From: Chloroflexota bacterium
Lineage (GTDB): Bacteria; Chloroflexota; UBA11872
Direction of reading: 5' to 3'
Assembly (NCBI GenBank): GCA_028874175.1
Contig: JAPPLN010000052.1
Span: 1-63,836, forward strand
DNA: 63,836 nt
The first letter of the stretch is position 1; every line of letters begins with the position of its first letter. The notes beneath the pieces were generated by a model. That model made no database searches. It was given only the letters and a program-made list of their open reading frames with translations, and was not told where the DNA came from. Below are positions 57,085 to 63,836 of the stretch, one piece after another. The translations under genes and the position numbers were made by a program.

Positions 57085-58329
57085 GTGCACTCCGGGCGCG
57101 CGCTAAACACCGTCACTGCGCTAGTTCCGCGCGTCTACATACAGATATTCACGGCATCCGTCGGCATGGGCATGCTGGTGCCCACGCTGCCGCTGTTCGT
57201 GGCCGACCTGGTGCGCGACCCGCGGACCGGCCAGGAGAACATCACGCTGGTCGGCCTGGCGGTGGGAATGGCGGCGTTGGGCACGTTGCTCTGGACCCTG
57301 CCGTCGGGCCTCTTGCTGAATCGAATCTCCGAGTGGGTGGGTCAGATTGCCGGCCTGGTGGTGATGGCCACGGCAGTGATGGTGCTGGCCCTCTCGCCGC
57401 CGTACTCGGTGCTGATCGTCGCCCGACTGCTGATGGGCGCGGGGATGGGTCTGTGGGCGCTGTCGCGCATGCAGTACATGCGGCGCGTGACGCCGCGGCA
57501 TCAGCGTGGGCGGATCATGTCGCTGTTCGGGGGCACGAACCGGATTGGCATGTTCGTCGGTCCGGGCGTCGGCGGCACCGTGGCGGGCACGCTGGGCTAC
57601 GAGGCCATGTTTCTCATTGCCGGCACGTGCATGGCCGTGGGGCTTATCCCCGGACTCGCCTATCGGGATGCTCCTGACAACGAAAAGGAGAGTACGCAGT
57701 CGGCGATCAGCCTGCTGCGGGGGCTGGGCGAGACGCTGATGACACGCCGCCGCGTCCTTTTCACGGCCGGAACCGGTCACATCTTCGCCCAGGCCATCCG
57801 CTCGGGTCGGCCGGTGGTGCTGCCGCTCTACGGCGCCTTTGCGCTGGGCCTGAATGAGCAGGAGATCGGGCTGGCCGTCAGCGCCTCGGCCGCCGTTGAC
57901 ATGACACTGTTTCCTCTAGCCGGCTACCTGATGGACCACTTCGGGCGGAAGTTCGCCATCGTGCCGTCGTTCGCGCTGTTCAGCGCCTCAATGGCGTTGC
58001 TGAGCCAGGCCAGGGATTTCACGGGGCTGATCCTGATCGGGCTGCTGATCGGTTTCTCGAATGGGATCGGGTCCGGCTCGATGCTGACGCTGGGCACCGA
58101 CCTGACGCCGTCGGAACGGCCCGGTGAGTTCCTGGCCGTGTGGCGCCTGGTGGGTGGGATCGGTGACATGGGCGGGCCGGTGGTGGTGGGCGGCGTGGCC
58201 GACGTCTTTGGGCTGATGCTGGCCCCGTTCTTCGTAGCCGCCCTGGGGCTGTGCGGTGCGCTGACGTTTGGCCTGTTTGTCCCTGAAACGTTGGAGAAGC
58301 GATCCTCGGTACCAGCCGCTGAGCCGTAA
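57085..58329 (+). CDS. MFS transporter
   Basis: A 414-residue protein with 12 predicted helices and a central cytosolic loop near residues 190-215. The loop 2-3 region has NRISEWVGQIAG rather than a perfect G-x-x-x-D-R-x-G-R-R; the second-half counterpart LMDHFGRKFAIV is better preserved. GRIMSLFGGTNRIGMFVGPG is the helix 4-5 region of drug/H+ antiporter-like members. Substrate is unknown. It starts at GTG 57085. Confidence 0.87.
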   Translation: MHSGRALNTVTALVPRVYIQIFTASVGMGMLVPTLPLFVADLVRDPRTGQENITLVGLAVGMAALGTLLWTLPSGLLLNRISEWVGQIAGLVVMATAVMVLALSPPYSVLIVARLLMGAGMGLWALSRMQYMRRVTPRHQRGRIMSLFGGTNRIGMFVGPGVGGTVAGTLGYEAMFLIAGTCMAVGLIPGLAYRDAPDNEKESTQSAISLLRGLGETLMTRRRVLFTAGTGHIFAQAIRSGRPVVLPLYGAFALGLNEQEIGLAVSASAAVDMTLFPLAGYLMDHFGRKFAIVPSFALFSASMALLSQARDFTGLILIGLLIGFSNGIGSGSMLTLGTDLTPSERPGEFLAVWRLVGGIGDMGGPVVVGGVADVFGLMLAPFFVAALGLCGALTFGLFVPETLEKRSSVPAAEP

Positions 58330-58374
58330 GCAGGACTGGTACCGTGACGGTCAAGAGGCGCTCGGAGTCCCTGG

Positions 58375-59064
58375 ATGTCGGACGCTTTTGCGGGATTCCC
58401 GTCCAGCGGCTTTGAGTTTCTTCGAGACCTGGCCGCGAACAACAATAAGCCGTGGTTCGAGGCCAACCGTCGCGGATACGACGAGGGGCTGCTGGTTCCC
58501 GGGCGGCTGTTTGTGGTGGCGATGGGCATGGCGCTATCGGAGTTCGCGCCGGGGATTCGCGCCGAGCCTCGGGTAAGCGGATCGATATTCCGCATCCATC
58601 GCGACACCCGCTTCAGCCGGGACAAGCGGCCTTACAAGAACCACTTCGATATGTGGTTCTGGCAGGGGAATCGGCGCAGCCGAGACTGCCCTGGCTACTT
58701 TCTCCGGCTTGAGCCAGATCGGGTGAAGGTAGGCGCCGGACGGTATCGGTTTGACAAGGATCCGTTGCAGGCCTTTCGAGCAGCGGTCGCCGACGATCGT
58801 CGCGGGGCGGCGCTGGAACGCGCGCTTGATCAGGTGCGAGCGGTAGGAGGCGAGGTGGGCGGGGAGCATTACAAGCGGGTACCGCGGGGGTTCGAGCCGG
58901 ATCATCCGAGGGCCGAGTTGCTGCGGTTCAAAGCGTTGCACGCGTGGATCGATGGACCCTTGCCGTCACAGGTGCAAACGGCCGACTTCGTGGAGTACTG
59001 TGCCGAGCGCTGTCGCATGCTTTCGCCGGTGCAGCGTTGGATACTTGACCTGTATGACTGGTAG
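58375..59064 (+). CDS. DUF2461 (TIGR02453) family protein
   Basis: A 229-residue protein. It begins FAGFPSSGFEFLRDLAANNN then KPWFEANRRGYDEGLLVP, the family opening. RIHRDTRFSRDKRPYKNHF is the most conserved block, followed by YFLRLEPDRVKVGAGRY. Length is normal. The family is of unknown function, widespread and cytosolic. The gene starts 46 bp after the MFS gene on the same strand. Confidence 0.9.
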   Translation: MSDAFAGFPSSGFEFLRDLAANNNKPWFEANRRGYDEGLLVPGRLFVVAMGMALSEFAPGIRAEPRVSGSIFRIHRDTRFSRDKRPYKNHFDMWFWQGNRRSRDCPGYFLRLEPDRVKVGAGRYRFDKDPLQAFRAAVADDRRGAALERALDQVRAVGGEVGGEHYKRVPRGFEPDHPRAELLRFKALHAWIDGPLPSQVQTADFVEYCAERCRMLSPVQRWILDLYDW

Positions 59065-59094
59065 CGATCCGGCGGCGAGAGGGAGCGTGACCCG

Positions 59095-60102
59095 ATGACG
59101 ACGGACATCAGCACGGCCTCGCGAGCCGTAGCTGTTGCCGCCGAGATGGCCGAGGCGGCTAGCGGCTTTGTGGATTCACTCGATGCCGGTCAGCGGGCAG
59201 TCGCGACGTTTCCGTTTGCTGGCGATGAGCGGTATTTCTGGCACTACACGCCCGTGGAGCGCAATGGGCTGCGGCTGAAGGAAATGACGGGGGCGCAGCG
59301 TGCGGCGGCGTTCCGAATGATGAACACGGCGCTGAGTTCCCACGGAGCAGAGAAGGCCAGGGAGATCATCGAGTTGGAGGCCATCCTGGACGAGTGGGAG
59401 GGCATCCAGAACACGCGGATGCACTGGGTGCGCGACCCGGAGATCTACTACTTCAGTGTCTTCGGGAAGCCCGGCGGCGAGGAGCCCTGGGGCTGGCGGG
59501 CCGGCGGGCACCACATCGGGATCCATGCCACGGTGATTGCGAATACCTATGTGTCCGTCCTGCCGCTGTTCCTGGGCGCGAATCCGGCGGAGGTTCGGCA
59601 CGGCGAGCACAAAGGCGTGCGAACGCTAGCCGAGGAAGAGGACCTGGCGCGCGAGCTGCTCGGTCGGCTGGATGCCGAGCAGAAGTCTCGGGCGATTGTG
59701 GATGCGATTGCACCGGACGACATCCTGACGAAGAACTATCGGGTTGCCGACCCGGACGAGATCCCCGTTGGCGGAATCACGCTGGCGGAGTTGCGGGACG
59801 GGCAGCGGGACGGGCTGATTGGGCTGCTTCGACACTATGTCGAGCGAAAGACCGCGGATCTGGCGGCCAATGAGTGGCGAAAGATCGAGCAAGACGGGCT
59901 GGATGGCATCCGGTTCCTCTGGGCTGGTCCGGAAGCCCGTGGCGCGGGGCATTACTACGTGCTAGCCGGGCCTTCCTTCGTGATCGAGTACGACAACACG
60001 CAGAACGAGGCGAACCACATTCACTCGGTGATGCGGAGCTTCGCCGGCGACTGGGGCGAGGACCTGCTGGCGGCGCATTACGCGCACGGGCATCACCACT
60101 AA
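59095..60102 (+). CDS. DUF3500 family protein
   Basis: A 335-residue protein. FPFAGDERYFWHYTPVERNG and LRLKEMTGAQRAAAFRMMNT are the DUF3500 opening. YYFSVFGKPGGEEPWGWRAG, the GHHIGIHATVI strand and EYDNTQNEANHIHSVMRSF near the end carry most of the conserved His and Asp residues, which could form a metal site. The function is not established. It starts 31 bp after DUF2461 and ends 3 bp from the convergent Lhr gene. Confidence 0.9.
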   Translation: MTTDISTASRAVAVAAEMAEAASGFVDSLDAGQRAVATFPFAGDERYFWHYTPVERNGLRLKEMTGAQRAAAFRMMNTALSSHGAEKAREIIELEAILDEWEGIQNTRMHWVRDPEIYYFSVFGKPGGEEPWGWRAGGHHIGIHATVIANTYVSVLPLFLGANPAEVRHGEHKGVRTLAEEEDLARELLGRLDAEQKSRAIVDAIAPDDILTKNYRVADPDEIPVGGITLAELRDGQRDGLIGLLRHYVERKTADLAANEWRKIEQDGLDGIRFLWAGPEARGAGHYYVLAGPSFVIEYDNTQNEANHIHSVMRSFAGDWGEDLLAAHYAHGHHH

Positions 60103-60105
60103 GAC

Positions 60106-63100
60106 CTAGCTGGCGGCGGCTTCGGCGGCGGCGGGGTCGGGGGGTGAGGGCCAGGCGTTGACGAGGGTGAGTTGGCGGCCGGGTTGGGCAGGGACGCGGG
60201 CGTCGGGGGTGATGACGCCGGTGAGGTTGAGGGGGTCGACGGCGGCCAGGCGGAGCGTTTCGCCGGAGTCCTGATCGCGGCGTGCGCGGCGGAGGGCGTT
60301 GACAGCGTCGGGGAGGGCGAATTGCTCGCCGGCGAATCCGGCGACGAAGCGGCCGCCACGGACTTCGCCGCGGGCTTCAAGGCGTCGCAGCGCTCGGAGG
60401 ACATCGCGCCAGGGGAGGCGGAAGCTCTCGCGGCGGACGACGTCGCGGAAGACGACGCCATAGCGGTCCAGAAGAGTCGTGGCGACGGCTTCGGCAACCT
60501 CGTCTGCGTCGATGCCGGCGGCCGGCGGCTGGAGTATCGACCAGCGGCCCGGGGGGCCGCCGACGGCGAAGCGACCGGCGCGGCGAGTGTGGCGCCAGCG
60601 GCGGCGGCCGGTGCTGGACCAGCCGGAGGCGATGGCGCGCAGTCCCTCGTAGCCGTCGGAAGTGACGCGGCCGGCGGCGATCAGGTCGCGGAGGCCGTCC
60701 TCCACGTCGGCGGCCAGGCGCCGAGTGCGCATGACGATCTGCTCGAAAAAGAGGGCGCCGCTGTCTTGTAGAAGGGCGTCGATGGAGCGGGCGGCGCCGG
60801 CGAGTTCGGGTGGCTCGCTTTCTGAGTCGGTGCCTCCGTTGCGCCAGCGAGCGGCCTGGAGGAGCAGATCGAAGTCGCCGCGGAGGCCGAGGGTGACAGG
60901 GGTGGCGCGGGTTGCGGGGGCGCTGCGACGGTCAGGGTCGGAGTTGCGTTCACTGAGGCGACCCCAAACGACGTCGCCCGCGAGGCAGAGCTCGTCCAGC
61001 CACTGGGTTCGGAAACCGCGGACGCGGGCAGGGAGCACCGCGCCCTCCCAGGCGGCGGCCGGGAGTTCGAAGCCCTGCAGGCGCTGGATGGCGCGCCGCA
61101 GGCCGGTCTTGCCGTAGAGGGTGTGGCCGGGGGCGGCGTGCTGCCAGCGAATGAGGAAGCGCATGAAGTCGCGGACGGCGACGGGCTCAATTTCACGGCG
61201 CAGTCGGTCGAGCGTGAGACGGTGAATGCGGGCGAGGAGGCGGCGGTCGCAGACGTCCTCGACGTTGGGATCGCGGAAATGTCCCGGGAGGATGAAGCCG
61301 CTGACTTGAAGCTGCATAAGGCCCCGGGCGACGTCCTTGGGAGTCAGACCGCAGCGAGCGGCAAGTTCGTCGGGGGTGGTTGGCCCGCAAACCTCGGTGT
61401 GACCCCTGAGCAGCAGGCGGCGGGCTTCTTCGCGGTCGTCCACCTGGATGGCCACGCCGGAAGGGATCGCCAGGTTGGGTACCACATCGTTACCGAAGAG
61501 GGCGCGCATGACGTCGACGTTTTCGGCGGCGAACCAGAGGGTACGTCCGTCGACCTCGCAGCTGGCGGTACGGCCGACGTCTCTCAGTTCGTCGAGCCAG
61601 CGGTTCCAGTTGGCGACGGCTGTGCTGTCGACGGCGACAAGGCCTAGCAGGGCGTCGTGGACTTCCTCGGCGTCGCGGGGTTGGGGCCAGGCTTCCTCGA
61701 CCACGCGCTCGATGGCGGCCGGGTCGAGGCGGCCGAGGTCGCGGGCGCTTTCGGGGAGGGCGCGTCGGGTGGCGACAGCGCGTGAGCGGCGCTCTTCGAG
61801 CGGGGCGTCGTCCAAGAAGGTGTAGGGGCGACCGTTGAGGATCTCGTGGGCGAGGGGCGACGGCTCGGTGGTGTCGCGGGCGTGGAGGGTGATGTGGCCG
61901 TCATCTATGCGCTGCAGCACCTGCTTCAGCCCGCGAACGTCCATGGCCTCGTGGAGACAGTCGTCGAGGGTCTGGCGGATGAGTGGGTGGTCCGGGGGAA
62001 CCAGCGGACCGTGGACGTTTTCCTGGCAGCCGATCTGTTCGGGGAAGACGGCGGCCATGAGGTCGTCGGACCGCATGCGCTGGATGTTGGGCGGGATTTT
62101 CTTGCCGCCGCGTAGCCGGGGCACAGCCAGGGCGCGGGTGAGGTTCCAGCGCCAGCGGGTGGGGAACATGGGGGTGTAGAGGATGGACTGCTCGACGGAC
62201 TTGAGCGCGTTGTTGGGGGTGACGTAGCGGAAGGTCTCTTCGAGCGGGAAGGCGTGCTGGGGGCCGAGCGAGAGGAGGATGGCGTCGTCGTTGGCGGCGG
62301 CCTGGAGTTCGAAGTCGAAGCGGACGCAGAAGCGCTTGCGAAGGGCGAGCCCCCAGGCGCGGTTGATGCGCTGGCCGAAGGGGGCGTGGACAACCAGTTG
62401 CATGCCGCCGGAGTCGTCGAAGAAGCGTTCGAAGACCACGTCATGGTCAGAGGGCATGACGCGCAGGCCGTCGTGGGAGGCGCGCAGGTAGTCGGCGATC
62501 TGGTGGGCGCCGAGGTCGGAGACGTTGCACTCGGCTTGCAGCCAGTCGACCAGGGCTGAGTCGGTGAGGCGGCTGGCCACGTCGCGGCGGAGGCGGCCGA
62601 CGGCCTGGGAGAGTTCGATGGTGCGGCCGGGGGCCTCCCCGAGCCAGAAGGGGATGGTGGGTGGCGCGCCCTGGGCGTCGATGACGCGGACGGTGTTCTG
62701 GACGACGCGGCGGATCTGCCAGGAGGTGTTGCCGAGCAGGAAGATGTCGCCGGCGATGCTCTCGATAGCGAAGTCTTCGTTGACGGAGCCGACGTAGGTT
62801 TCGTCGGGTTCGGCGACGACGCGGAAGTCGCCGAGTTCGGGGATGGTGCCGCCGTTTTGCAGGGCGGTGAGGCGGGCGGCGCGGCGGCCTCGGATGACGT
62901 TGTTGATGCGGTCGAAGTGGATGAGGGGCGCGGCGCGGCCGCCGCCGTCGCCGATGCCGGTGGCGAGCATGTCGACGATTTCGAGGTAGGCCTCGCGGGT
63001 AAGAGATCGGAACGGGGTGGCCCGGCGGAAGAGCTTGAAGAGGTCGTCCAGTTGCCAGTCCTCGCAGGCGGCCTCGGCGACGACCTGCTGGGCGAGGACG

Positions 63101-63836
63101 TCGAGGGGCGCGACGAGTTGCACGATGCGGTCGAGTTCGCCGGCGCGGACGGCGCGCATGAGGGCGGCGCTCTCAACCAGTTCGTCGCGGGTGGTCGGGA
63201 ACAGGCGCCCCTTGGGGCGGAGGCCGAGGGCGTGGCCGGAGCGACCGATGCGTTGCAGGAAGACGGCGATGCTGCGGGGCGAGCCGATCTGGCAGACGAG
63301 GTCGATGCTGCCGATGTCGATGCCGAGCTCAAGCGAAGCAGTGGCGACAAGGGCCTTGAGCCGGCCGTCCTTGAGCTGCTGTTCGACGTGCAGGCGGCGT
63401 TCGCGGGACAGGCTGCCGTGGTGGCTGGCGACGCCTTCCTCGCCGAGGCGGTCGCGCAGGTTGTGGGAGACGCGCTCGGCCAGGGCGCGGGTGTTGACGA
63501 AGACGAGCGTGGTGTGGTGCTGGACGATGAGGTCGGCCAAGCGGTTGTAAATGTCGTCCCACTGCTCGCGGGGGGCAACGGCTTCGAGGTCGGAGGGGGG
63601 CGTTTCGACAGCGAGGTCGAGGTCGCGTTGATGTCCCAGGTCCACAGTGACGCAGGAGCGGGCGTCGCCCTGTTCGTCGGCTCCGGTGAGGAAAGCGGCG
63701 AGTTCCTGGATGGGGCGCTGGGTGGCGGAGAGGCCGACGCGCTGGGGGCGGCGGCGGGCGATGTGGTTGAGGCGCTCCAGTGACAGCGAGAGGTGGCTGC
63801 CGCGGCGGTCGCGGGCGAGGGCGTGGATCTCGTCGA
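60106..63836 (-). CDS. lhr: Lhr-family large helicase, N-terminus beyond the window
   Basis: An ATP-dependent 3'-5' helicase of superfamily 2. The frame is open from the right edge: motif II DEIH begins at 63834, motif III is SATQRP near 63722-63705, then LVFVNTRALAERVSHNLRDR (motif IV), ATASLELGIDIG (motif V) and QRIGRSGHALG (motif VI). The Lhr core and winged-helix regions follow, and the long C-terminal domain, about 700 residues, is the Lhr-CTR. Only the Walker A half of the first RecA domain is missing. A GTG at 63645 is not the true start, because helicase motifs lie upstream of it. Lhr acts in DNA repair and possibly RNA or deaminated-base repair. Confidence 0.93.
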   Translation of the reverse strand, partial: DEIHALARDRRGSHLSLSLERLNHIARRRPQRVGLSATQRPIQELAAFLTGADEQGDARSCVTVDLGHQRDLDLAVETPPSDLEAVAPREQWDDIYNRLADLIVQHHTTLVFVNTRALAERVSHNLRDRLGEEGVASHHGSLSRERRLHVEQQLKDGRLKALVATASLELGIDIGSIDLVCQIGSPRSIAVFLQRIGRSGHALGLRPKGRLFPTTRDELVESAALMRAVRAGELDRIVQLVAPLDVLAQQVVAEAACEDWQLDDLFKLFRRATPFRSLTREAYLEIVDMLATGIGDGGGRAAPLIHFDRINNVIRGRRAARLTALQNGGTIPELGDFRVVAEPDETYVGSVNEDFAIESIAGDIFLLGNTSWQIRRVVQNTVRVIDAQGAPPTIPFWLGEAPGRTIELSQAVGRLRRDVASRLTDSALVDWLQAECNVSDLGAHQIADYLRASHDGLRVMPSDHDVVFERFFDDSGGMQLVVHAPFGQRINRAWGLALRKRFCVRFDFELQAAANDDAILLSLGPQHAFPLEETFRYVTPNNALKSVEQSILYTPMFPTRWRWNLTRALAVPRLRGGKKIPPNIQRMRSDDLMAAVFPEQIGCQENVHGPLVPPDHPLIRQTLDDCLHEAMDVRGLKQVLQRIDDGHITLHARDTTEPSPLAHEILNGRPYTFLDDAPLEERRSRAVATRRALPESARDLGRLDPAAIERVVEEAWPQPRDAEEVHDALLGLVAVDSTAVANWNRWLDELRDVGRTASCEVDGRTLWFAAENVDVMRALFGNDVVPNLAIPSGVAIQVDDREEARRLLLRGHTEVCGPTTPDELAARCGLTPKDVARGLMQLQVSGFILPGHFRDPNVEDVCDRRLLARIHRLTLDRLRREIEPVAVRDFMRFLIRWQHAAPGHTLYGKTGLRRAIQRLQGFELPAAAWEGAVLPARVRGFRTQWLDELCLAGDVVWGRLSERNSDPDRRSAPATRATPVTLGLRGDFDLLLQAARWRNGGTDSESEPPELAGAARSIDALLQDSGALFFEQIVMRTRRLAADVEDGLRDLIAAGRVTSDGYEGLRAIASGWSSTGRRRWRHTRRAGRFAVGGPPGRWSILQPPAAGIDADEVAEAVATTLLDRYGVVFRDVVRRESFRLPWRDVLRALRRLEARGEVRGGRFVAGFAGEQFALPDAVNALRRARRDQDSGETLRLAAVDPLNLTGVITPDARVPAQPGRQLTLVNAWPSPPDPAAAEAAAS

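Noticed and set aside
1..63836. tRNA or rRNA genes, prophage or insertion sequences
   Set aside because: No tRNA-like T-loop and acceptor pattern, no rRNA segment, and no transposase or integrase sequence was recognised on either strand by reading. A covariance search was not possible here.

Overview
The window is a high-GC bacterial chromosome segment. Only the second half of the gene at 49303-51651 is clearly richer in A+T. No rRNA, tRNA, CRISPR array, phage or IS element was recognised. The gene content suggests an aerobic, probably uncultured marine or host-associated bacterium: amidohydrolases, an enolase-superfamily enzyme, Rieske proteins, two P450s, FAD oxidoreductases, PIN toxin-antitoxin pairs and a leucine-rich-repeat secreted protein. 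Chloroflexota-like lineages fit this content and the GC, but the sequence alone does not fix the phylum.

Layout. 1-4.6 kb: a partial gene, a double DUF1801 protein, an exported intradiol dioxygenase, a 2-hydroxyacid dehydrogenase, a methyltransferase and an amidohydrolase. 4.6-17.1 kb is the most interesting part, an apparent sterol-modification locus. It holds two tandem ERG4/ERG24-type sterol reductases, an FAD amine-oxidase-like oxidoreductase, a Rieske oxygenase of the cholesterol-desaturase type, a GPP34(GOLPH3-like)-cytochrome P450 fusion, a sterol C-24 methyltransferase homologue (ERG6/SMT) and an MMPL/HpnN-type RND transporter. A rhodanese and a PPK2 polyphosphate kinase lie among them. 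No squalene epoxidase or oxidosqualene cyclase is in the window, so the substrate is either made elsewhere or taken up.

17.4-31.4 kb: a VOC protein, a deaminase-type amidohydrolase, a TIMP-like exported protein, small proteins, a PIN/RHH toxin-antitoxin pair with a symmetric four-half-site operator, an enolase-superfamily enzyme, two NCS2 permeases sharing an extra C-terminal cytosolic domain, a Nudix hydrolase, an orphan ABC binding protein and an SSS symporter. 31.5-37.5 kb: a second, canonical P450, a FIST protein, a Rieske ferredoxin coupled to an amidohydrolase, and a phytoene-desaturase-like flavoprotein. 37.7-40.0 kb: two more PIN modules with visible operator repeats, flanking an ADP-ribosylglycohydrolase. 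40.0-45.5 kb: an OmpR-type two-component system, a Gly/Glu/His-rich lipoprotein and NhaA. The sensor loop carries the same Gly-Glu-His-rich composition as the lipoprotein, and an 11-bp direct repeat lies upstream of the lipoprotein gene.

45.6-63.8 kb: a Gfo/Idh/MocA oxidoreductase, a one-chain LutB-LutA fusion, the LRR/glycosidase-like protein, an operon of cyclase, zinc alcohol dehydrogenase and a peroxiredoxin-like gene, another amidohydrolase, a quinone reductase coupled to an HD-domain gene, an MFS transporter, DUF2461, DUF3500, and the Lhr helicase running off the right edge. The peroxiredoxin-like gene has an in-frame TGA exactly at the catalytic cysteine, followed by a SECIS-like hairpin, so it is most likely a selenoprotein. 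The HD-domain gene appears to start at CTG.
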